64,000 nucleotides of DNA from Paraburkholderia sp. IMGN_8 (GCF_038050405.1 NZ_CP150900.1:2356001-2420000); one strand, 5' to 3'. Positions 45,511 to 55,228 are shown, counted from the stretch's first letter. Notes: generated by a model not told the origin, from the letters alone. Program-made: numbers and translations.

Positions 45511-46665
45511 CTAACCGATTGCCCGCAGGCCTTCGACAATACGAACCCGCGCCGCGTGCAACGCCGGTACGATGGCGGCGGCGAATCCGACGGCGAGCGC
45601 GCATGCTGCCTGCAGCTCGATCGTTTCGACGGATACGTTGAAAACGGGGAACACGCCGCCGGTAGCTTGCTTGAAAAGGCTCGCCGCCGGCGGCGTGGCG
45701 AGAATGCCGAGGCTGCCGCCGATCGCGCAGATCGCGATCGACTCCCCGAAAACCAGAAATGCCAGAAACGTGGGCCCGAAGCCGAGCGCCTTGAGCGTTG
45801 CGTACTCGACCGTACGCTCGCGCGCACTCATGGCCATAGCATTGGCCATCACCGCCATGATGATCACGATCACCACATACGATACGACGCGGATCGCCGC
45901 AATGATCTGATTCGACATGGCAACGAAGCCAAGCTGAAACGCCTGCTCGGTTTCGGTGAGGGTCTCAGCAAGCGAGTTCTTGAAGACGCTATCCACACTG
46001 CGCGAAATCGCGGCGGCATCATCCGGGTTCGAGATGCCCAGGACGTAAACACCGACTTGATCCGCTTGCCGGCGCGTCGTCTTGCGCACGGTTTCGTTCA
46101 GGTATTCCCAGTGGAACAGCAACTGACGCGTGATCGTCGTTTCGTCCCGTCCGTCCAGAATGCCGCGAACGACGAATTCCCAGGTGCCGGGGTAAATCGT
46201 GCCTTTAATCGGAATCACATCGCCCAACTTGAATCCGAACTGGCTCGCGAGTTGCCGTCCTACGAGGCACCCCTTGCGATCACGCTGGTAATCGGAGCGC
46301 TGTTGCGCCGGCAGTACAAACTCCGGGTACAGGTCGAGATAGTTGTCCGATACCGCGAACTGCGCAAAGAAGTTCCTGGGCTCGCGATAGATACCCCCGA
46401 ACCAGTTGGAACGAGCCACCAGTGTCACCCCGTCGACGCCCCGGATACGGTTTTCATAGCTCAGAGGCAAGGGGAAGACGAGCGAGATGGCGTTGCGTGT
46501 CACGAGCCGTGCATTCGAGGCTGCGGCGGCCCCCGCATACCAGGCGTCCACCACCGTGTGCAGCAACCCGTAGGCTAGCACCGCGATGGTCAGCCCCACC
46601 ACGGTCAGAATGGTGCGCAGCTTGTGTCGCAGCGCGTTTCTCGCGATCAGCTTCAGCAGGTACAT
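45511..46665 (-). CDS. FtsX-type ABC exporter permease (first of pair)
   Basis: 384 aa from ATG 46665. N-terminal helix (LRTILTVVGLTIAVLAYGLL), a long periplasmic domain (YLDLYPEFVLPAQQRSDYQR), then VVSYVVIVIIMAVMANAMAM and SARERTVEYATLKALGFGPT (FtsX signature) and two further helices. It pairs with the adjacent permease as a heterodimer; MacB-type exporters with two permeases and one ATPase export peptides, lipids or drugs. Confidence 0.9.
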   Translation of the reverse strand: MYLLKLIARNALRHKLRTILTVVGLTIAVLAYGLLHTVVDAWYAGAAAASNARLVTRNAISLVFPLPLSYENRIRGVDGVTLVARSNWFGGIYREPRNFFAQFAVSDNYLDLYPEFVLPAQQRSDYQRDRKGCLVGRQLASQFGFKLGDVIPIKGTIYPGTWEFVVRGILDGRDETTITRQLLFHWEYLNETVRKTTRRQADQVGVYVLGISNPDDAAAISRSVDSVFKNSLAETLTETEQAFQLGFVAMSNQIIAAIRVVSYVVIVIIMAVMANAMAMSARERTVEYATLKALGFGPTFLAFLVFGESIAICAIGGSLGILATPPAASLFKQATGGVFPVFNVSVETIELQAACALAVGFAAAIVPALHAARVRIVEGLRAIG

Positions 46666-46686
46666 GGCGCAGCACCACAACCCAGT

Positions 46687-47379
46687 TCAACGGATCTTTC
46701 CATCGCTCAGCTCCCCCTTCTCCAGATGCACGAGCGCCTTCGCCGCGCCGGCAGCGTGAGCGTCGTGGGTCACCATGATGATGGTTTTGCCGAGCTCTCT
46801 GTTGAGCCGTTGCATCATGGAAAGAATGTCCTCCGCCGACGCACGGTCCAGGTCGCCGGTCGGTTCGTCTGCCACGATCAGTGTCGGATCGGTGATGAGC
46901 GCGCGAGCGATGGCGACGCGCTGCTGCTGGCCGCCGGACAGCTCGGAAGGGTAATGGTGCATGCGGTCGGCCAGGTTCACCATGTCGAGCACCAGCCCAA
47001 CGCGCTCACGCCGCTCTCTCCGGGTCAAATGAGTCAACATCAGCGGCAGCTCGATGTTCTCGAAAGCGGTGAGCACGGGCATCAGGTTGTAGAACTGAAA
47101 AATGAAGCCGACGTTGGCCGCGCGCCATTCGGCCAGCGCCGCTTCCGGAAGTCGCGTGATGTCGAGCCCTCCGACCCGGAGCTCGCCGCTATCCGGCCTG
47201 TCGATGCCGGCAATCAGATTGAGCAGCGTGCTCTTGCCCGATCCCGACGGGCCCATCAGTGCGACGAAGTCGCCCTCTCCGATTCCTAGCGAGATGTTGG
47301 CCAGGACTGGCACGGTCTGGGCTCCGCGTCGGTAGGATTTCGCGACGTTGCAAATTTCGACGAGCGGTGCGGTACTCAC
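46687..47379 (-). CDS. MacB/LolD-type ABC transporter ATPase
   Basis: 230 aa. Walker [11 protein letters not shown]-loop [20 protein letters not shown], signature [15 protein letters not shown], Walker [14 protein letters not shown] and H-loop [13 protein letters not shown] is the MacB/LolD form. The GTG start (47379) overlaps the adaptor gene's end by a few bases, so the two genes are co-translated. Confidence 0.92.
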   Translation of the reverse strand: MSTAPLVEICNVAKSYRRGAQTVPVLANISLGIGEGDFVALMGPSGSGKSTLLNLIAGIDRPDSGELRVGGLDITRLPEAALAEWRAANVGFIFQFYNLMPVLTAFENIELPLMLTHLTRRERRERVGLVLDMVNLADRMHHYPSELSGGQQQRVAIARALITDPTLIVADEPTGDLDRASAEDILSMMQRLNRELGKTIIMVTHDAHAAGAAKALVHLEKGELSDGKIR

Positions 47380-47380
47380 G

Positions 47381-48586
47381 CTATTTCTTCGCCAAAGTCA
47401 CTTTGGCGCCGTCCCTGATCTTCTCGTTCGGAGCCAGTACGAGCGTGTCGCCCGGGTTCACGCCATTGACCGCGACGAGCTCGCCGATCCTGGCGCCCGT
47501 CGTGACAGCTACCTCCCGCACTGTGGCGTCCTTGACCACGTAGACCACTTTCTTGCCTTCGCGCTCGACGATCGCGGCGGGCTGCACCGCGACAACGGGC
47601 TGCTTTTCTTGCGGCGGAACCGGTCTGGAGAGGAACGCAATCTTTGCGCTCATGTCCGGAAGCACGCGCGCATCGCGATCCACGAAACGCACCTTGACCA
47701 GCACGGTCGCTTTCGAGCGGTCCACCGTCGGCACGATGCGCGAGACCCGGCCTGCCAGTCTCAGATAGGGCAGCGCGTCGAGCTGGATCTCGCACGGCTG
47801 ATCCGCATTGATTCTGGCTATGTTGGACTCCGCCACGTCCGCTTCGACTTCGAGCGTTTCCATGTCGGCGATCGTCACGACCGCACCCTTGCTGTCGGAT
47901 GCCTGCGAAAAGGGGGTGATGTTGTCGCCCACGTTCGCATGCTTTTCGATCACCACGCCATCGAATGGCGCTCGAATCACCGTCTGATCGACAGCGACTT
48001 GAGCGGCACGGGCGTTGGCCTGCGCCGACAGGATGGTGGCCCTGCTGTTGTTGATCGACGCCTTGGCCTTGTCGTAGCGGGCAAGATCGGCATCGTATTG
48101 TGTTGCCGGTATAGCCCCCTTGGGCGCCAGTATTGCGGAGCGGCGCAGATTGGCTTCGGCGTTCTTTTGCTCGGCAACTTGCAGTTCAAGACTCGCCTGC
48201 GCCACTTTCACTTGCGCCAACGCCTGGGCCAGCGCTGCCTCGACATCCGCGCTTTCGAGCCGGGCAATCACCTCGCCTTTTTTCACGTGAGTGCCCTCCA
48301 GTACCCCGAGCCACTCGAGACGGCCCTGCGCCTTCGATGCAACCGCGGCCTTGTGCTGCGGCACGACGTAACCCGTGGCATTGAGCAGCGTGTAGCTCTG
48401 CGACGGGTAAGCGGATGTCACGGTCGCCGTTTCGACCGCCGGCGGACCGGCCAGCCTGGCGGCAACGCCGAGCACCGCTGCGATGAGCAGCGCGATGACC
48501 GCGTAACGGATCCAGCTGCGCCGCCGCGGGACAGTGCCGGCCGACGGCCGGTCGATTCTCAGCCTTTCCAGATCGTGATCAGCCAA
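47381..48586 (-). CDS. HlyD/MacA-type periplasmic adaptor
   Basis: About 401 aa. Membrane anchor (SWIRYAVIALLIAAVLGVAA), lipoyl half-motif GRLEWLGVLEGTHVKKGEVI, coiled-coil hairpin (VEAALAQALAQVKVAQASLE), second lipoyl half VIRAPFDGVVIEKHANVGDN and barrel domains. The start is uncertain: TTG 48586 with AAGG upstream (LADHDLERLR) is preferred; no ATG gives a sensible N-terminus. It connects the two permeases to an outer-membrane channel, which must be encoded elsewhere. Confidence 0.88.
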   Translation of the reverse strand: MADHDLERLRIDRPSAGTVPRRRSWIRYAVIALLIAAVLGVAARLAGPPAVETATVTSAYPSQSYTLLNATGYVVPQHKAAVASKAQGRLEWLGVLEGTHVKKGEVIARLESADVEAALAQALAQVKVAQASLELQVAEQKNAEANLRRSAILAPKGAIPATQYDADLARYDKAKASINNSRATILSAQANARAAQVAVDQTVIRAPFDGVVIEKHANVGDNITPFSQASDSKGAVVTIADMETLEVEADVAESNIARINADQPCEIQLDALPYLRLAGRVSRIVPTVDRSKATVLVKVRFVDRDARVLPDMSAKIAFLSRPVPPQEKQPVVAVQPAAIVEREGKKVVYVVKDATVREVAVTTGARIGELVAVNGVNPGDTLVLAPNEKIRDGAKVTLAKK

Positions 48587-48915
48587 TTTTCGGGCCTTGC
48601 ACCGGCAAGCGGTCACGTTCGTCAAGCGCCGTACAGGAACGCCGTTTCGACGTATCGCCACGCCGGCTTGTGGAGCGGTGAACGGGCCCACAGTATAGCG
48701 CCGTGCCCGGTCCGCGCTTACGCCACGGTGGCGCCGCCGTGGCGTTCGGCCCGGACCTGCTCAAGCGACTCGCCGATTGCAATGCGGGCAATATCGTCGT
48801 CGCCGCTCGAAGCGGCGCACATTCGAGACATGAATCGCTCCTGGAGTTACGCTCGCTGGTAGCCGTTTCCTGCTTCAATGGCGGTATTCGTTCATGAACG
48901 GGTGGAGAGAATCGC

Positions 48916-49842
48916 ATGCTGACTGCGCACGTCCCGGACCTCGCTGCGGCATTGGAACGCCATGTGAAGGTTCTCGCCGAAGACATCGGCGAACGCAACG
49001 TGTTCCGGCCGGACGCGCTGCACGCGGCAGCCGGCTATATCGTGCAGCAGTGGACGAGGTCTGGCCGTACAGTGACGCATCAGGACTACCAGGTGCGAGG
49101 GGTTCCCTGTGCCAATATTGAAGTTGCGCTCGAAGGCTGCGTTCAGTCTGACGAAATCATTGTGCTGGGCGCGCATTACGACACCGTGCGAAACAGCCCT
49201 GGCGCTGATGACAACGCCAGCGGCGTCGCCGCGCTCCTCGAGATCGCGGGCATGCTTCAGTCCCTCTCGCCTCGGTACACCGTGCGCTGCGTTGCGTTCG
49301 TGAACGAGGAAGCGCCGTTCTTCTTCCGTGGCGACATGGGCAGTCTGAGGTACGCGAAAGCCGCGCGGCTGCGCGGGGATCGCATTCGCCTGATGCTTTC
49401 GCTCGAGATGCTCGGTTACTACCGGGACGAGCCGGGTACCCAAAGGTATCCGCCTTTGCTGCGTTACTTCTATCCAGCGTGCGGCAACTTTATCGGTTTC
49501 GTCTCCAATCTTCGCTCGGCGCGCCAATTGCGATGGTTCGTCGACGCGTTCCAGGCCTCGTCCGATTTTCCGCTCGAAGCAGCGGCGCTGCCGTGGTGGG
49601 TGCCAGGGGTCGCGTTGAGCGATCATTCTTCCTTCTGGCGCCACGGCTATCCGGCCGCCATGGTGACCGACACCGCCTACCTGCGCAACCCGCACTACCA
49701 TACCGCTCACGATGTCCCAGCGACGCTCGACTATGGGCGCATGGCCGCCGTGACGCGCGGGTTGGCTGCAAGCGTGGCGTCGTTGGGGCCGGGTGGCGCG
49801 AATCCCGGCAAGATCCGGGCCCCAGAAAAGAGGCAGTTGTGA
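48916..49842 (+). CDS. M28-family zinc aminopeptidase-like protein
   Basis: 308 aa. Two-zinc motifs: IVLGAHYDTVR (His, Asp), GADDNASGVA (Asp), VNEEAPFF (general base Glu), SLEML and SDHSSFWRHGYPA (His). No signal peptide, so a cytosolic aminopeptidase or dipeptidase-like enzyme. GGAGAG lies before ATG 48916. It converges on the hydrolase gene across a 160-base spacer containing a perfect palindrome. Confidence 0.88.
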   Translation: MLTAHVPDLAAALERHVKVLAEDIGERNVFRPDALHAAAGYIVQQWTRSGRTVTHQDYQVRGVPCANIEVALEGCVQSDEIIVLGAHYDTVRNSPGADDNASGVAALLEIAGMLQSLSPRYTVRCVAFVNEEAPFFFRGDMGSLRYAKAARLRGDRIRLMLSLEMLGYYRDEPGTQRYPPLLRYFYPACGNFIGFVSNLRSARQLRWFVDAFQASSDFPLEAAALPWWVPGVALSDHSSFWRHGYPAAMVTDTAYLRNPHYHTAHDVPATLDYGRMAAVTRGLAASVASLGPGGANPGKIRAPEKRQL

Positions 49843-49946
49843 CCGTGGGGGCCGCTTTCGAGGCGAGAACAGTGCGGAGATATGAACGGCTGTCAAACCA
49901 ATAACTTTGCCTACGAGCACTTCAAACAACCCGGAACTGCCATTCA

Positions 49947-49975
49947 AAATGCATGCGATTACATCGCATGCATTT
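49947..49975. repeat. Perfect 13-bp AT-rich palindrome between convergent genes
   Basis: AAATGCATGCGAT-TAC-ATCGCATGCATTT. It lies 104 bases after the M28 stop and 28 bases before the hydrolase stop on the other strand. It could form a hairpin as a two-way terminator, although it lacks a T-run and is AT-rich, or bind a protein. Confidence 0.65.
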
Positions 49976-50003
49976 GCGTCCTTCCAGAGTCAGGCTTGCC
50001 GCG

Positions 50004-51047
50004 TCAGTAGCTCGCGACTTCGATGACCGCGTCGGCAAAGGCCTTTGGCGCTTCCTGCGCCAGGTTGTGGCCCGCACCGCTGACAATACGGTGCGCATAT
50101 CTGCCGGCAAATTTCCTTGCGTAGCCGGCGCCGTCCGTTGCAGGCGCCACGCCGTTCGCGTCACCATCGAGCGTGATTGCTGGCACGGTAATGACGGGAC
50201 CTTCGGCCAGGCGCCGCTCAAGCACATCGTATTGCCGTTCGCCATCCGCGAGGCTCAATCGCCAACGATAGTTGTGTATCACGATGGCCACGTAGTCGGG
50301 ATTGTCGAACGACGCCGCACTGCGTTCGAACGTCGCATCGTCGAAATTCCACTTCGGCGAATTTTCCTTCCAGATGACTCTCGCCAGATCGCGCCGGTTG
50401 GCCTCGAGCCCCGCCCTGCCACGTTCAGTCGCGAAATAGAACTGATACCACCTCGCATGTTCGGCTTTCGGTGGCATCGGGTGCCTGTTGAACTCGAGAT
50501 TGTTGACGATGTAACCGTTGGCGGACACGATGGCTTTGCACCGTTCAGGCCATAGTGCTGCAATGACGCAGGCCGTTCGGGAGCCCCAGTCATAGCCGGC
50601 GAGGATCGCCTTGTCGATTTTCAGCGCATCCATCAACGCGATCGTATCGAGTACAACGGCCGCCTGCTGACCGTTGCGGAACGTACTGGCATCGAGAAAG
50701 CGCGTCGTACCGTGACCGCGCAGATGAGGAACGATCACCCTGTAGCCGGAAGCTGCGAGCAACGGCGCAACGTCGACGTAACTGTGAATATCGTATGGCC
50801 ATCCATGCAACAGGATGACAACCGGGCCGTTTTGCGGACCGGTTTCCGCATAGCCGATATTCAACAGCCCAGCATTGACCTGCTTGATGGTTTTGAAAGA
50901 CGCGTCGGGCCGCCCCGCTGCTGCAACTGTAGCGGGCAGCCTCTTCGCGGCATCTTGCGCACGCGCGAGGCCGGCAAAACCCAGTTCGAGCACACCGAGC
51001 CCCACGGCCGCCGTGCCCAGAATGCGTCGGCGATGCATGTCAACCAT
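50004..51047 (-). CDS. Tat-exported epoxide-hydrolase-like alpha/beta hydrolase
   Basis: 347 aa. The signal region MHRRRILGTAAVGLGVLELG is twin-Arg type (HRRRIL), ending AQDAA. The fold is epoxide-hydrolase-like: oxyanion HGWPYDIHSY, nucleophile Asp153 in ILAGYDWGSRTAC, catalytic His in GAGHNLAQEAP. An Asp nucleophile and not Ser marks the dehalogenase/epoxide hydrolase group. ATG 51047 or 51038. Stands alone. Confidence 0.88.
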   Translation of the reverse strand: MVDMHRRRILGTAAVGLGVLELGFAGLARAQDAAKRLPATVAAAGRPDASFKTIKQVNAGLLNIGYAETGPQNGPVVILLHGWPYDIHSYVDVAPLLAASGYRVIVPHLRGHGTTRFLDASTFRNGQQAAVVLDTIALMDALKIDKAILAGYDWGSRTACVIAALWPERCKAIVSANGYIVNNLEFNRHPMPPKAEHARWYQFYFATERGRAGLEANRRDLARVIWKENSPKWNFDDATFERSAASFDNPDYVAIVIHNYRWRLSLADGERQYDVLERRLAEGPVITVPAITLDGDANGVAPATDGAGYARKFAGRYAHRIVSGAGHNLAQEAPKAFADAVIEVASY

Positions 51048-51143
51048 TTCGGACGTGAGAACTTCTCCTTGTGAAAGTGTATTTCAACGGCGAGAGCGTG
51101 GCTCACCGCTTTCCTGCCTCGGTCATCCGCCCGACCAGAACGG

Positions 51144-52478
51144 TTAGGCAACCGGCGCCTTCAGCGCGCCCTTCAGTATCAGCGTCGCCGCAAGGCCGCC
51201 GCCGGCCCGGTTATGCAGCGATAGCGTTGCGTCCATCGCCTGGGTCAGCTGGCGCGCGATCGCGAGCCCCAGCCCGGTGCCTCCGGTATGGCGATTACGC
51301 GACGTTTCCAGCCGGTAGAACGGTTCGAATACCGCTTCGAGCGATTCCGCCGGTATGCCGGGGCCGTGGTCGAGCACGGCGATGCTGACGCCGCCGTCCG
51401 GCAGCCCTGCGACTTCGATTGCTGCCGATCCGCCGAACTTCAACGCGTTGTCGATCAGGTTGCCGACGACCCGGCGCAATGCCTGCGGCCGCGTGACCAC
51501 GGTGATCGGCAGGCGGCTCGCGAACGCGACGTCCTTGCCGGCATCGACATAGTCGCAAACGAGGCTATCGAGCAACGCGTCGAGATCGATACGGCACGGC
51601 GCCTCCGCGGTGCCGTGCAGCGTTCGCGCGTAAGCGACGCCCTCCTTCACCAGCTCTTCCATTTCCAGCAGATCCTGGCGCAGCTTTGCGCTTTGCGTGC
51701 TGTCGTCCATCACGTCGACCCGCAGCCGCATACGCGTGATCGGCGTCTGCAGATCGTGCGAAATGGCCGCGAGAATCTGCATGCGTTCGGCGGTGTACGT
51801 CGCGATGCGGTCCTGCATCGCGTTGAACGCCCTCGCCGCGCGCGCGACTTCGGACGGGCCGTTTTCGGGCAGGCGCGCAGCCTTCAGGTCCGGTCCGAGC
51901 GTATCCGCCGCCTGCGCGAGCTGATGCAGCGGGCGCGTTGCGAGCCGCACCGCGAGCCAGCAGCACGTGGCGAGCACCGCTAACTGCAACGCGAGCACGA
52001 GCGGTAGCCAACCCGACAATGGCACACCGGACATCGGGTGAATGTCGATAGTCAACGGCGTGCCGTCGCTCAGTTTCAAATGCGCCTGCAGATGCTCCGG
52101 TTTGCCGGGAATGGTATTCGCCGTCACGGGATACGCTTTGCCGACGCCATCCGCGATCGATTGCGCGACGCGCTCAGAGAGCTGCGCATCGACCGGGCTG
52201 CCGGCAATGCCGGGCCCGAGGATGAACCGGTAGCTGCGCCGCGCGAGCCGCGGCAGCCATTCGGCGCGCTCGCCGGCGGGCAGATGATCGAGCAGTGCCA
52301 CCGAGCTGACCACCTCGCGTTCGATGTAACCCATCATCATGTTCGTGGTGGCCTGATCGCGTTCGGTCATCGTGAGCCAGAACGACAGCGTCTGCGCGAG
52401 CGCCAAGCCGACGCAGAGTATCAACGCGAGGCGCGCGAACAGCGTGCGGGGCCAGTGCCATCTCCGAAGCAGCTTCAT
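51144..52478 (-). CDS. Sensor histidine kinase, EnvZ/RstB-like
   Basis: 444 aa. Two membrane segments (about 13-36 and 156-178) around a periplasmic sensor loop of about 120 residues, then HAMP (TRPLHQLAQAADTLG), HisKA with His241 (AAISHDLQTPITRMRLR) and an ATPase domain (GNLIDNALKFG, DHGPGIP, GGTGLGLAIARQL). Its ATG overlaps the response regulator stop by four bases, so the pair is co-translated. The stimulus is unknown. Confidence 0.92.
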   Translation of the reverse strand: MKLLRRWHWPRTLFARLALILCVGLALAQTLSFWLTMTERDQATTNMMMGYIEREVVSSVALLDHLPAGERAEWLPRLARRSYRFILGPGIAGSPVDAQLSERVAQSIADGVGKAYPVTANTIPGKPEHLQAHLKLSDGTPLTIDIHPMSGVPLSGWLPLVLALQLAVLATCCWLAVRLATRPLHQLAQAADTLGPDLKAARLPENGPSEVARAARAFNAMQDRIATYTAERMQILAAISHDLQTPITRMRLRVDVMDDSTQSAKLRQDLLEMEELVKEGVAYARTLHGTAEAPCRIDLDALLDSLVCDYVDAGKDVAFASRLPITVVTRPQALRRVVGNLIDNALKFGGSAAIEVAGLPDGGVSIAVLDHGPGIPAESLEAVFEPFYRLETSRNRHTGGTGLGLAIARQLTQAMDATLSLHNRAGGGLAATLILKGALKAPVA

Positions 52479-53218
52479 TGCGGCTCCTCGATGGCGGTCA
52501 CCGCCGCCGAGAACACATATCCTTCGTTGCGCAGCGTCTTGATGTAACGCGGCTCTCGCGCAACGTCCTGCAGCCGCTGACGTAGCCGGCTGACCAGCAA
52601 GTCGATCGAGCGGTCGAATGCGTCGGCTTGCCGGCCCTGGGTCAGATTGAGCAGTTGATCCCGCGTCAATACCCGCTGCGGATGGTCGAGGAATACGCGC
52701 AGCAGACGGTACTCTGCCCCGCTTAACGCGACCATCGTGCCGTCCGTGTCGAGCAGATGGCGCGCCGTGGTATCGAGCCGCCAGTCCCCGAAAGCCAGCA
52801 TATGAGCCGCCTCCGCGACCTGCATGCCGGGCGGCAGCATGCGCGCGCGGCGCAGCACGGCCCGAATGCGCGCGAACAGTTCGCGCACCGCAAAGGGCTT
52901 GGCGAGGTAATCGTCGGCGCCCATTTCCAGGCCGACGATGCGGTCCGTCTCCTCACTGCGCGCGGTCAGCATCAATACCGGCACCGAGCGGAATTTGCCT
53001 GCACGCAGCTCGCGGCAGAGCACGAGTCCGTCCTCGCCCGGGAGCATCAGGTCCAGCACGATCAGATCGGGCACCCCGTACTCGAGAGCGTTGCGCATCT
53101 CGCGGCCGTTGGCGGCCAGCGAGACGCGCATCCCGTTTTTCTCCAGGTAGGCGGCAACCAGTTCGCGGATGCCGCGGTCGTCGTCCACGATCAGGATGTG
53201 GTCGGTCTTTTCGGACAT
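52475..53218 (-). CDS. OmpR-family response regulator
   Basis: 247 aa. The receiver domain has acidic pocket DDD, phospho-Asp56 (LIVLDLMLPGEDG) and Lys near 106 (DYLAKPFAVRELF). A winged-helix DNA-binding domain follows (LSGAEYRLLRVFLDHPQRVL, DRSIDLLVSRLRQRL, KTLRNEGYVFSA). AAGGA precedes ATG 53218; an upstream frame is rejected. It works with the following kinase gene. A 40-aa ORF and a GFA-family gene precede it with overlap, hinting that they belong to its transcript. Confidence 0.93.
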   Translation of the reverse strand: MSEKTDHILIVDDDRGIRELVAAYLEKNGMRVSLAANGREMRNALEYGVPDLIVLDLMLPGEDGLVLCRELRAGKFRSVPVLMLTARSEETDRIVGLEMGADDYLAKPFAVRELFARIRAVLRRARMLPPGMQVAEAAHMLAFGDWRLDTTARHLLDTDGTMVALSGAEYRLLRVFLDHPQRVLTRDQLLNLTQGRQADAFDRSIDLLVSRLRQRLQDVAREPRYIKTLRNEGYVFSAAVTAIEEPQ

Positions 53219-53222
53219 GGGT

Positions 53223-53345
53223 TCATTCCTTGCGGCGCTTCGCCTGCACGCGGCTCGCCGATATGAGCGAACAGTACACCGGATGGCCAATTTCCGCCGC
53301 CAGCCCGCCCGCGAGGAACGCAACAATTGCCAGCAGACGTTTCAT
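53223..53345 (-). CDS. 40-aa ORF between GFA-family and response regulator genes
   Basis: ATGA overlap with the GFA gene stop (ATG 53345, TGA 53344-53342), and its own stop is four bases before the response regulator start. The peptide MKRLLAIVAFLAGGLAAEIG has a signal/membrane-like N-terminus and a basic tail (SRVQAKRRKE), as in small membrane regulators. Tight spacing suggests translation, but it is short enough to be chance. Confidence 0.4.
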   Translation of the reverse strand: MKRLLAIVAFLAGGLAAEIGHPVYCSLISASRVQAKRRKE

Positions 53346-53713
53346 GCGTCTTCCACCACAGAGAGACTCGCGCCGTCGGCCACGGCAGCGTCGAGCGCAT
53401 AAGGATCGACACCTGCCAGGCAACCGATATTGACCCGCCAGAGCTTCGGGTCCTTGCGTGTCTGATGGAACGGATAGATTCCGCAATGTTTGCAGAAGTA
53501 GTGTTTTGCCACGCGGGTATTGAACTGATACAGCGTGAGCGCGTCTTCGCCGCTCAGAATCTTCAGTTCGTGCGTGGCGAACGTGGGACTCATCAATGCG
53601 CCCTTACGGCGGCACAGGCTGCAATTGCAACGCGCCGCGGGAACGACGGCGGTGCGGACTTCGAATTTGACGGCCCCACAGTGACAGGACCCATGCAATG
53701 TATCGGCGCTCAT
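53342..53713 (-). CDS. GFA/CENP-V-family zinc protein
   Basis: 123 aa. Zinc Cys motifs CHCGAVKFEV, ARCNCSLCRRKG and YFCKHCGIYPFHQTR match the glutathione-dependent formaldehyde-activating enzyme family. Members bind glutathione or act as small zinc-binding enzymes; the true activity of most is unproven. First gene of the group leading to the two-component system; overlaps the 40-aa ORF. Confidence 0.9.
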   Translation of the reverse strand: MSADTLHGSCHCGAVKFEVRTAVVPAARCNCSLCRRKGALMSPTFATHELKILSGEDALTLYQFNTRVAKHYFCKHCGIYPFHQTRKDPKLWRVNIGCLAGVDPYALDAAVADGASLSVVEDA

Positions 53714-53867
53714 ATGGCTCTCCGCGTTGAGGTGACGTCCGCTTTATAGCGCAACGCCTGCGTCGGTTTGTGTCGCAATGTATCTGGACGCTGTACAGAT
53801 ACAAAACATTGCACACGCCCGGCATGACGGACACAAGCCAGATACGTCCGGACGTTCCAATGCAGCC

Positions 53868-54605
53868 ATGCCAATCACAGGAACGCCCATCGTGCACAAC
53901 CTCCTCGAAACGCCGCTCTCGTTGCTGGCCGGGCTGCTCACCATTGCTTCGCCCTGCATCCTCCCGGTGATGCCGATTCTGCTCGGCACCTCCGTCGACC
54001 GTCCCGACCGTACGCGGCCGCTTTTCATCATGGCCGGCTTCATTCTGACATTCGCGACCTTCGCGATGATGCTGGGCGCGGTTTCCAGCACGGTTCACGT
54101 GGCGCAAGAGGCGCTACGCGACACCGCCCTCGCGTTGTTGGCACTGTTTGGCCTGCTGCGCCTGTGGCCTCGCCCCTACGAGTGGCTAGTGGCGCGCATC
54201 GTGCAGCCCGTGTACGAAAAGCTGGTCAACGCAACCGGCATTCAGCCCCCTGGCGGTAATGCGGGTGGCTTCGTGCTCGGCATGTCGCTGGGCGCGGTAT
54301 GGACGCCCTGCGCGGGGCCAGTTCTTGCATCGATCCTGGTCCTCGTGGTCAAGGCGCAGGATCTCAAATGGTCCGCCCTGCTGCTGACGTTGTATGCCAT
54401 CGGCGCGGCCATTCCGATGCTCGCCATCATCTACGGCGGACAGTACATGACCCGTCACATCCGGCTGGTGGCGCGCCACGCGCAACGTCTTCAGCAACTG
54501 TTCGGCGTACTGGTGATGCTGACCGCGCTTGCGATTTACCTGCAGTACGACGTCCTCGCCTACGCCTGGATCTCCACTTTCTTCCCTTCCCTGAAAGGAC
54601 TTTGA
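53868..54605 (+). CDS. CcdA-type thiol-redox membrane protein
   Basis: About 245 aa, six to seven membrane helices. The two essential Cys of CcdA/DsbD-beta are in ASPCILPVMP and VWTPCAGPVL, with GGFVLGMSLGAVWTPC the family signature. It carries reducing power across the inner membrane to periplasmic thioredoxins. ATG 53868 has a weak ribosome site; GTG 53892 with AGGA nine bases before it is an alternative (VHNLLETPLSL). One base separates it from the TlpA-like gene, the standard redox pair. Confidence 0.9.
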   Translation: MPITGTPIVHNLLETPLSLLAGLLTIASPCILPVMPILLGTSVDRPDRTRPLFIMAGFILTFATFAMMLGAVSSTVHVAQEALRDTALALLALFGLLRLWPRPYEWLVARIVQPVYEKLVNATGIQPPGGNAGGFVLGMSLGAVWTPCAGPVLASILVLVVKAQDLKWSALLLTLYAIGAAIPMLAIIYGGQYMTRHIRLVARHAQRLQQLFGVLVMLTALAIYLQYDVLAYAWISTFFPSLKGL

Positions 54606-54606
54606 C

Positions 54607-55140
54607 ATGCTCTCGCGAATCAAGACCCTCACTGCCTCAGCAATGTTTCTCGCCATCGCGGCCACGAGCAGTGCCGCAATCGCCGCTACGCCGGGCAGCG
54701 GCAATATCGCCCCGGAATTCAGCGGCGTCGAGAAGTGGCTCAACAGCGACCCGCTGACCATGCAGCAATTGCGGGGCAAAGTGGTACTGGTCGATTTCTG
54801 GACCTACACGTGTATCAACTGCATTCATACCCTGCCCTACGTCAAGAGCTGGTATCAGAAGTACAAGGACCAAGGTCTGGCAGTGGTCGGCGTGCACACA
54901 CCGGAGTACCCGTTCGAACGCGACACCGACAACGTCAGGACTGCCATCAAGCGTTTCGACATACGTTTTCCCGTCGCGCAGGACAATCAGTACGCGACGT
55001 GGAACGCCTACATGAATCAGTACTGGCCGGCGTTCTATCTGATCGACAAGAAAGGACAGGTGGTCTACAGCCACTTCGGCGAAGGCGATTATGCACAGAC
55101 TGAGTCGGCAATCCAGAAGCTGCTCGCGCAGAAGGAATGA
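54607..55140 (+). CDS. TlpA/ResA-type periplasmic thioredoxin
   Basis: 177 aa. The signal peptide MLSRIKTLTASAMFLAIAAT ends near AIAAT; the thioredoxin domain has active site CINC (Cys69, Cys72 in FWTYTCINCIHTLPY), GLAVVGVHTPEYPFE and the cis-Pro WPAFYLID. It probably receives electrons from the CcdA protein encoded one base upstream. Such pairs maintain extracytoplasmic thiols for cytochrome maturation or peroxide defence. Confidence 0.92.
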   Translation: MLSRIKTLTASAMFLAIAATSSAAIAATPGSGNIAPEFSGVEKWLNSDPLTMQQLRGKVVLVDFWTYTCINCIHTLPYVKSWYQKYKDQGLAVVGVHTPEYPFERDTDNVRTAIKRFDIRFPVAQDNQYATWNAYMNQYWPAFYLIDKKGQVVYSHFGEGDYAQTESAIQKLLAQKE

Positions 55141-55228
55141 CGTCTGTGGCCGGACAGGGTATCGAACCGTTCGGCTATTCGTTCGACGTCCGCCGCACGC
55201 GTGGACGCTCGACGTTTATTCGTGCGAT

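Noticed and set aside
47348..48862. A 504-codon plus-strand gene
   Set aside because: Shadow of the HlyD-type adaptor gene; composition is Arg/His-rich and it has no family pattern.
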